Source of the DNA: Anaerolineales bacterium
Lineage (GTDB): Bacteria > Chloroflexota > Anaerolineae > Anaerolineales > Villigracilaceae
Assembly: GCA_016932715.1 (NCBI GenBank)
Contig: JAFGCG010000080.1
Span: 1 to 47,934 of the forward strand
Direction: 5' to 3'
Length of the DNA stretch: 47,934 bases
Shown piece after piece: positions 43,601-47,934 of the stretch. The translations under genes and the position numbers were made by a program. The notes beneath the pieces were generated by a model. It had not been told where the DNA came from, ran no database searches, and worked only from the letters and a program-made list of their open reading frames with translations. Every line of letters starts with the position of its first letter. Position 1 is the stretch's first letter.

Positions 43601-43892
43601 CATCCAAATGCTCTCGACTGAAAAATTGTTGTTTTTCTTTGTGCTTTTTATTCAATCCATGGTCGTGCTGACGTACGGGCTCATCCAGCGCTCGCGCAGC
43701 CTGGTGATCACGCCAATTGTGTTTGCCGTGCTGGGAGTGATCACTGTGGTTTATAGTGCGCTCAAGGGACTCGGTCCCGTCATTCTGATCGGTTCGACAG
43801 GCGTGCTCCTGTTGGCAGCCGGGATTGTCGCGGTCCTGATGCGCGAACGGATCACGAAACTCGGCGAACAGTTGAGCGAGTGGAAACCCTAG
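40677..43892 (+). CDS. Large polytopic membrane protein with cytosolic N-terminal region
   Basis: The 1071-residue protein has an N-terminal soluble region (about 1-115) with HEAT-like helices (LDRILAELKSGDSVRCLSAIQEL, EEVRRSAARSL) and a Pro/Ala-rich linker (about 118-155). Roughly 25 or more membrane helices follow to the end. Repeating segments such as LIYYATGFVFRRGADEMKPW, YYALGYWLRHRQKASGWDQM and LLYSGL(G/F)LG suggest internal duplication. A family of similar long proteins occurs in Anaerolineae and actinobacteria (DUF2157/SCO7613-like), but I cannot assign a function. A terminator ahead of it makes it an independent unit. Confidence 0.85.
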   Translation: MAGDEAQQTLDRILAELKSGDSVRCLSAIQELTTLNFSSPMILRELERLAVRHIDEEVRRSAARSLSTPVQRFVRARMNKLNSGERTFLLKQIQEWQEDGLLEAGTADVIRQRYSFDVPTPPAAPKPAPVIAAETAPPPVPQQPAVPAGPRPSLTQTLLSEASIKIYLYLGAFFVIASALILAALVEAARLPILAAATLAFGGGALALRRRLPQPSFALFIVFSFLLPIDANVLEETIGFGEPALSVYWTCLFLMMAVIWGSSVWFYESRFFSAVAFVSLSLAFFRAGEIFDTETELQIFLGMLASLAGLAGTWVLRKWRDDRFSRLVFWLAQLQVLGLLLMSLALAVVHGFDSSFPNGWWILITLTWLAGASFYALSDILTPAFFFPWMAVAVLLPLPWFLLETFAATQPVYALGFWAWGTVLASTSEAAFRLPFAKIKKYHWALLAGSLPLFLTSFVIALAWDQPGLTLALFALTALAYTTLHFLRPRWYVWSAALLSALFAYFTFFALPVIERLEVPFVYQLVIASTILLLPELFFRSPISRKSESRWSAIALGIFVAIPGILVALTDLDHPGRGALALIVYAVLLTLHALHSKQAWLGYCAAAAESLAIVYALDHFDLDWWLPALTLVSLLYYATGFVFRRGADEMKPWGNVLLHSGLFLGALLAFVSLVLLKETSGWYIIVIALLFVLEMFARPLAWLEVVVEILLSVSLYLILDDFNVFQAGHFLFGASLIWLGGDMLFGKSVQAKRIHRPITLAAGYLLVLLSASTLWGEFREQVVPTVYFSLYTVFFAFYAYLQREPRAGYFATAFLPLAVIKFCDTLNFEKWIFPLIALAVLYYALGYWLRHRQKASGWDQMLLYSGLGLGVLTSFAAPFQGGLEASIPVAIAATLFAAEAFARRNVWWAVPADALYLMSYFMILAELNVDEPQYYSIGAALLGMLMHLLLTSAGSKTGAFLAGMLSQLVLLGTTYIQMLSTEKLLFFFVLFIQSMVVLTYGLIQRSRSLVITPIVFAVLGVITVVYSALKGLGPVILIGSTGVLLLAAGIVAVLMRERITKLGEQLSEWKP

Positions 43893-43955
43893 CGCTTCGT
43901 CTCCGGCTCTTCGGCACGGATTTGCCAGTTAGAGCCTCCGCTCAGCGCGAGTCTT

Positions 43956-44705
43956 CTAGCCCCAGGCGGCTTCCACTAAACGAGGCAATATCTCCCCCGA
44001 TTTGCCATGAAATACGTAATCCGCTTTCGGCGTGAGCGGAGTCGGCTCGGCGTTGATTTCGATGACGGCCGCGCCGCGATTGTGTGCGGCAAACGCCAGG
44101 GAGGCGGCCGGCTGAACAACTCCCGACGTGCCGATCGAGAAGAACACCTCACACGAACGCGCCGCCTCGACCGCTGCTTCCAGTTGGACGCGCGGCAGCG
44201 CCTCCCCAAACCAGACGACATCCGGCCGCAGCAGACCCCCGCATTCCCTGCATTTCGGCACGGATTCGGTATCGTCCTCCCATGTTTCCGCAAACGTATA
44301 ACAATCTGCGCAGCGCACGCGCTGAATGTTGCCGTGCAGTTCGAGCACATTTTGATTTCCCGCCATGCGGTGCAGACCGTCCACGTTCTGGGTGATCAGT
44401 GTAAATCCGGGGATATGCGTTTCCATCTCTGCCAGCGCATAATGACCCGGGTTCGGCCTGACGCCTTTGACTGCTTCCCGCCGCCAGGCATACCAGTCCC
44501 AGACGAGCTTGGGATCGCGCCGAAAGGCTTCAGGCGAGGCTAAATCTTCGGGCCGGTATTGCGCCCACAGACCGGCTTGCGCATCGCGGAAGGTGCGGAG
44601 GCCGCTCTCCTGGGAAACGCCTGCCCCGGTCAGGGCAACCAGATTCGAAGCCCCGCGCAGAAGCGAGACGAGTTCAACCGGGAAAGCTAGCGGGGGATGC
44701 CACAT
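43956..44705 (-). CDS. NAD-dependent protein deacylase, SIRT5-like
   Basis: The 249-residue sirtuin removes acyl groups from lysines using NAD+. It has GAGVSQESGLRTFRD (NAD binding), TQNVDGLH, the catalytic His in LELHGNI, four zinc cysteines (CADC and CREC) and GTSGVV. Residues WYAWRR give the Tyr-x-x-Arg pair that in SIRT5 selects succinyl and malonyl groups, so desuccinylase activity is likely. Its start overlaps the end of the upstream lipoprotein gene by 19 nt, so they may be cotranscribed. Confidence 0.93.
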   Translation of the reverse strand: MWHPPLAFPVELVSLLRGASNLVALTGAGVSQESGLRTFRDAQAGLWAQYRPEDLASPEAFRRDPKLVWDWYAWRREAVKGVRPNPGHYALAEMETHIPGFTLITQNVDGLHRMAGNQNVLELHGNIQRVRCADCYTFAETWEDDTESVPKCRECGGLLRPDVVWFGEALPRVQLEAAVEAARSCEVFFSIGTSGVVQPAASLAFAAHNRGAAVIEINAEPTPLTPKADYVFHGKSGEILPRLVEAAWG

Positions 44706-45394
44706 CGCGCCAGGGTAATATTCCGGTCATAGACCTGCGTCCGGCCAATCTCCTCCATATTTTTGGTGAAGGCAACGAGCTGGTATTCGATCCAGGCGTC
44801 CGGATAATAATAGTAATGTTTGATATTCCATGTATGAACGGTATAGTTGAATGAGCCATTATCGGCCTTGAGCATGATGGCACCAGCTCCCCAATCGGTC
44901 ATATCCAGGGTATTCTTTTTACTGCGCAGCCGCAGGAACAACAGGACTTTATCCGTATGGATCAGGTCCTCGACAAATGCCGAAATCTTGACCTCGCGCG
45001 GCATACAGGGACCTTCGTCCCAATAGAGTACATGGTACGAGTATAGAACGCTGATAAAACCGACACTCTGCGGGGTAAAGTAACTGGCGCCCGCGGCTCC
45101 GACGGGCACCCCGGGTGTTATGGTGGCAAGCGCTGTGGGAGTGAATGTTAGGGTGGGCGTCCACAAGTCCGCGCCGATGGAGGTGACCGTCGGCGTGAAG
45201 GTGATCGGCGTGGCAGTTGAGGTGGCGAACAGGTTTTGTGTGGGGATGGGCGTTTCACTGACAAACGGGGTCCGTGTATCCGTCGGCGGAGGGGCAGTGG
45301 GCGTAGCACCGAACTGCGGGAAGTTGATCGTTGGCAGGCTGGAACAACCAGCCAGAAAAATAACCAGTACGAGAGTTTGAGCAAGTTTTTTCAT
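44687..45394 (-). CDS. Lipoprotein, paralogue of the next upstream gene
   Basis: The 235-residue protein has a lipoprotein signal peptide (FLAGC, Cys17), a long Thr/Pro-rich linker (about 30-105) and a C-terminal domain of about 120 residues with two cysteines (GPCMPREVK and LARCGIP). Shared blocks such as TDWGAGAIM and DAWIEYQLVAFT match the paralogue at 45434-46120, whose cysteines are also conserved. Function is unknown. The start ATG 45394 follows AAGGG; another ATG at 45409 would add five residues. Confidence 0.75.
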   Translation of the reverse strand: MKKLAQTLVLVIFLAGCSSLPTINFPQFGATPTAPPPTDTRTPFVSETPIPTQNLFATSTATPITFTPTVTSIGADLWTPTLTFTPTALATITPGVPVGAAGASYFTPQSVGFISVLYSYHVLYWDEGPCMPREVKISAFVEDLIHTDKVLLFLRLRSKKNTLDMTDWGAGAIMLKADNGSFNYTVHTWNIKHYYYYPDAWIEYQLVAFTKNMEEIGRTQVYDRNITLARCGIPR

Positions 45395-45433
45395 AGGGAT
45401 ACCCTTCACGTTGTTCAGAGAAACAGTCGGTGC

Positions 45434-46120
45434 TCAAGGATTGAGGACTTTACAATGAGTCAACGATACTTCGTTGCGAGAAACCACCGAGCGGCCCAGC
45501 ACCGTCTCCGTGGCAGTGGAAGCAACGAGTTGATATTGGAGCCAGGCATCTTCGAAATACCGGTAGCGCTGGATCTGACTCAGTTGGAGAGTGTAAAAAT
45601 ACAGGCCTTGATCGTTATCATTGAAAATTGCCCCTCCGCCCCAATCCGTATGGCGGCTGCTGTACTTGTCCTGCAGGCGGTACCACAATGTCACATAGCG
45701 CAATCGGCGCACAAGCTGGACGCTGGCGGTAAACCGGATGAAGCGCGCCCCTTCACAAGTGCTTCCCCAAACCAACTGGTCGGTCGACCGCTGAACCATT
45801 AAAAACAAATTGGGAGATGGCGTAAAAAAAACTGGATCGACCGCTTCGAGCGTGATCGTGGGTCGTATGGTGGCTGTAAACTCCGGGGTAGGCGTATTCG
45901 TAATGAGGGGAGTCCCTGTGGACGGAGTGTTTGTGGGCGCCAGAGTGTTTAGCACGAACAGGTCCGGCGTGTTGGTCGGGTCCAATGAAAATGGCGTTAC
46001 CGTGGGTGGAGGAGTTCCCGGCTGGCCCGGAACTGCGGTCTGCAGAAACGGAATCGACGGCAGCCCGCTGCAGCCAGAGAGGATAGAAACAACCAGGAGA
46101 ATTAAAGCAAGCTTTTTCAT
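45434..46120 (-). CDS. Lipoprotein, paralogue of the adjacent gene
   Basis: The 228-residue protein has a signal peptide ending ILSGC (Cys17), a Thr/Pro linker (about 32-85) and a C-terminal domain with TDWGGGAIF, DAWLQYQLVAST and two cysteines (STCEGAR, THCKVL), matching the downstream gene. The two arose by tandem duplication. Function is unknown; the fold looks like an extracellular beta-sandwich. It follows the TolB-like gene by 42 nt with a GAGGTGC ribosome binding site. Confidence 0.75.
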   Translation of the reverse strand: MKKLALILLVVSILSGCSGLPSIPFLQTAVPGQPGTPPPTVTPFSLDPTNTPDLFVLNTLAPTNTPSTGTPLITNTPTPEFTATIRPTITLEAVDPVFFTPSPNLFLMVQRSTDQLVWGSTCEGARFIRFTASVQLVRRLRYVTLWYRLQDKYSSRHTDWGGGAIFNDNDQGLYFYTLQLSQIQRYRYFEDAWLQYQLVASTATETVLGRSVVSRNEVSLTHCKVLNP

Positions 46121-46162
46121 AGCACCTCTTCGATGATGACCACCAGCCCCTCCATGCTTCCA

Positions 46163-47182
46163 CTACGGTTCCCAGTGCGGCTGCCAGTCTGGTTCAGGGT
46201 TGTCAGTGACCTGCCGCACATCCGACCCATCGCTACGCATGATAAATATATCAGCCTGATCGTTATTCCGCAACGAATTAAAGGCGATCCACTGGCCATC
46301 CGGCGAAAAGGAACAAGCCGCGTTATTGCCTCCGTTGGTGAGTTGGGCGGCAGTCTCGGCAGCGACATCCACCAGGAAAATGTTCTTATCCCCCGGCGGG
46401 CCCGCATAGATGAGCAGGTGTTTGCCGTCCGGCGACCAGTCAAGACTACCACCGATCCCCGCCAAACCGCGTGTTAACTGCCGTACATTTGTACCATCGG
46501 CGTCCATAACAAATACTTCGTAGGCATCGGGCTGGTCAACTGCCATGGCAAAGGCGATCCGATCCCCCACCGGCGACCAGTCGGCTGCCACGATCGTGTT
46601 GGGACCCGCATACAGCAGGTCCGCGTTCTCGCCGGTCCTATCGATCGTCCACAGGGAGGTCGGTCCTTCGGCGGCGCGATTGGCAAACAGGATGCGCGAC
46701 CCGTCCGGCGAAAAGCTCGGCGAGATGACATTCCCAATATTGTTCGTCAAACGAATCAGGCGCGCCCCCTCGAAGATATAAAGAAAAAGATCGAATACGC
46801 CGCCATTTTGATTCGAAGCATAGACTACCGAACCGCCCAATGGCGAGTAGACAGGATAATAATTGTGCGCTTCGAGATCGGTCAACTGCTTGTAATCCGT
46901 CCCATCGGCATTAATCATGCAGAGCTGGTTGTAATCCCCGCGAGTGCAGGTAAAGATAATCCGCCCGATATGCGCCTTGGTCGGCCTGGGAAGCGGGGTG
47001 AAAGTCGCCAGCGGCGTGGGCAGGGATTTATCGGCGATCGCCAGATTCGAAATATTGATCGGAGTCGAGGGAACCAAAACACACAAAGCAATCGCGGCCG
47101 CCACCAAAAGCAATCCAATCGGCAGACGAACGCTCGGCGTGCGCGCCTGGTTTCGACGGGAGAAAATTCGTCGCTTGGGCAT
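46163..47182 (-). CDS. Membrane-anchored TolB-like beta-propeller protein
   Basis: The 339-residue protein has a basic N-terminus, one membrane helix (about 20-42), a Pro-rich spacer and a propeller made of TolB/PD40 repeats: INADGTDYKQLT, SFSPDGSRILFA, DWSPVGDRIAFA, VMDADGTNVRQLT, DWSPDGKHLLIY, SFSPDGQWIAFN and MRSDGSDVRQVT. Such propellers bind proteins or peptides outside the membrane. It is the first gene of a minus-strand run with two lipoproteins and the sirtuin. No enzymatic domain is attached. Confidence 0.85.
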   Translation of the reverse strand: MPKRRIFSRRNQARTPSVRLPIGLLLVAAAIALCVLVPSTPINISNLAIADKSLPTPLATFTPLPRPTKAHIGRIIFTCTRGDYNQLCMINADGTDYKQLTDLEAHNYYPVYSPLGGSVVYASNQNGGVFDLFLYIFEGARLIRLTNNIGNVISPSFSPDGSRILFANRAAEGPTSLWTIDRTGENADLLYAGPNTIVAADWSPVGDRIAFAMAVDQPDAYEVFVMDADGTNVRQLTRGLAGIGGSLDWSPDGKHLLIYAGPPGDKNIFLVDVAAETAAQLTNGGNNAACSFSPDGQWIAFNSLRNNDQADIFIMRSDGSDVRQVTDNPEPDWQPHWEP

Positions 47183-47287
47183 AGGGTTGTACCCGTTTCA
47201 AACGGTACTCTGCAATAATTTTACATCGGATCGATGAATGCCTTCCCCCCACTATCCCCGCATTCATGAAATGTGAGGGAGGTGTTC

Positions 47288-47809
47288 CTATTTTTCCGTC
47301 AATGCCTGTACCAGCTCGCGGCAGAAATCCGGAATGTCGGCGACGACGCGCCCCCAGACCAGATTACCCTCGCGAAAGGCAGCCTCGTCCACCCAGGTCC
47401 CGCCGGCGTTGAGGATGTCGTCCCGGATGCCCAGGGAGCCGGTCGCGCGGCGGCCTTTCATAATGCCAGCCGAAATGGCGACCAGCCCGCCGTGACAAAT
47501 GATGCCGATCGTCTTTCCCTGTGCATCCATGTCCCGGACCAAATCTTTTACGGCAGAATACCGGCGCAGTTTATCTGGCGCCCAGCCGCCGGGCACGAGA
47601 AGGGCGAAAAGATCATCGGCGCGCAATGACTCGATCTTTGTATCCGGCCTGATCTCCAGTCCGTTCTTGCCGTGGACCGGTTTAAGTTCGAGGGCGGCAG
47701 TCAGCACTTGCGCGCCTTCCTCCTGCAGGCGCATCACCGGCACATAGTATTCCAGATCTTCCACACCTTCCGCCACCAGGGCGGCAACTTTCTGTCCTTG
47801 TAAACGCAT
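47288..47809 (-). CDS. DJ-1/PfpI-family protein
   Basis: The 173-residue protein has the DJ-1/PfpI fold with the nucleophile elbow ICHGG (Cys105, His106) and the upstream LVPGGWAPDKLRR loop. Family members include cysteine-type glyoxalases/deglycases and intracellular proteases; the exact role cannot be read from the sequence. The length is normal. AGGAGAGG precedes the start. It is transcribed separately from the TolB-like gene, 105 nt away. Confidence 0.9.
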   Translation of the reverse strand: MRLQGQKVAALVAEGVEDLEYYVPVMRLQEEGAQVLTAALELKPVHGKNGLEIRPDTKIESLRADDLFALLVPGGWAPDKLRRYSAVKDLVRDMDAQGKTIGIICHGGLVAISAGIMKGRRATGSLGIRDDILNAGGTWVDEAAFREGNLVWGRVVADIPDFCRELVQALTEK

Positions 47810-47877
47810 ATACCTCTCCTTTCGTTGAAAAACTGGCAGGCTTTTTATTAGGGAGTGTATGCAAAATCCTTCCCTTT

Positions 47878-47934
47878 GCCGCGAAGAACGCGAATTGTCG
47901 CGAATTGGCTAAAAAATCCGCGTGAATTCGCGCA
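47878..47934 (+). repeat. Composite inverted repeat, GCCGCGAA type, cut by window end
   Basis: The left arm GCCGCGAAGAACGCGAATT..CGCGAATTGGC is followed by an AT-rich centre and the start of the right arm TCCGCGTGAATTCGCG. It matches the copy at 6804-6868 in design. The remaining right arm lies outside the window. Confidence 0.6.

Noticed and set aside
1..47934. CRISPR arrays, tRNA or rRNA genes, prophage or insertion sequences
   Set aside because: No direct repeat-spacer pattern, tRNA arm motifs or transposase and phage proteins were seen on either strand by eye; a covariance search was not possible.

Overview
The window looks like a chromosomal segment of a Chloroflexota bacterium, most likely class Anaerolineae. 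This is an inference from style, not from a marker gene. Seven predicted lipoproteins carry a lipobox, and five of those continue into a Thr/Pro-rich linker typical of that class. ABC sugar systems and hybrid histidine kinases are prominent, and coding regions are GC-rich. I see no rRNA, tRNA, CRISPR array, prophage or insertion sequence.

Region 1 (1-7600) is a complete histidine operon in the order hisG-D-C-B-H-A-F-I-E, without a histidinol-phosphate phosphatase gene. It is preceded by a strong promoter, a 32-codon His-rich leader peptide (7 His in 9 codons) and a terminator with a competing antiterminator. This is a classical attenuator, and its start codon lies almost at the predicted transcription start. 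The operon is interrupted by several families of inverted repeats that recur elsewhere in the window.

Region 2 (7600-12750) is an OmpR/PhoB-type response regulator and histidine kinase. Just downstream is an array of TTACA direct repeats in 11-bp phase, then three small lipoproteins and one membrane-anchored sugar-binding-like protein.

Region 3 (12840-27000) is a carbohydrate locus, probably for beta-1,4-galactan. It holds a 1189-residue cytosolic fusion (LacI-type sensor, histidine kinase, two receivers, AraC output), an orphan receiver-like protein, a solute-binding protein carrying an X25-type module, MalF/MalG-type permeases, a CBM-bearing GH53 galactanase lipoprotein, an unassigned 609-residue protein overlapped by a tiny zinc-ribbon gene, and a second GH53 without signal peptide. 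The implied flow is extracellular cleavage, capture and import, then internal cleavage. The ATPase is not in the cluster; an MsmX/UgpC-type ATPase lies at 37744-38844 beside a GH13 enzyme.

Region 4 (27000-36500) is mixed: a kinase-like protein with an altered P-loop, a UbiB-family kinase, a DUF1992 protein, ribonuclease J with a structured 5' leader, MutY, a metallo-beta-lactamase-fold protein lacking canonical ligands, and a lipoprotein with a formylglycine-generating-enzyme-like fold lacking the catalytic cysteines.

Region 5 (36600-47934) holds an EamA exporter, the sugar ATPase, a GH13 maltodextrin enzyme, a 1071-residue polytopic membrane protein, a SIRT5-like sirtuin, two tandem paralogous lipoproteins, a membrane-anchored TolB-like beta-propeller and a DJ-1/PfpI protein.
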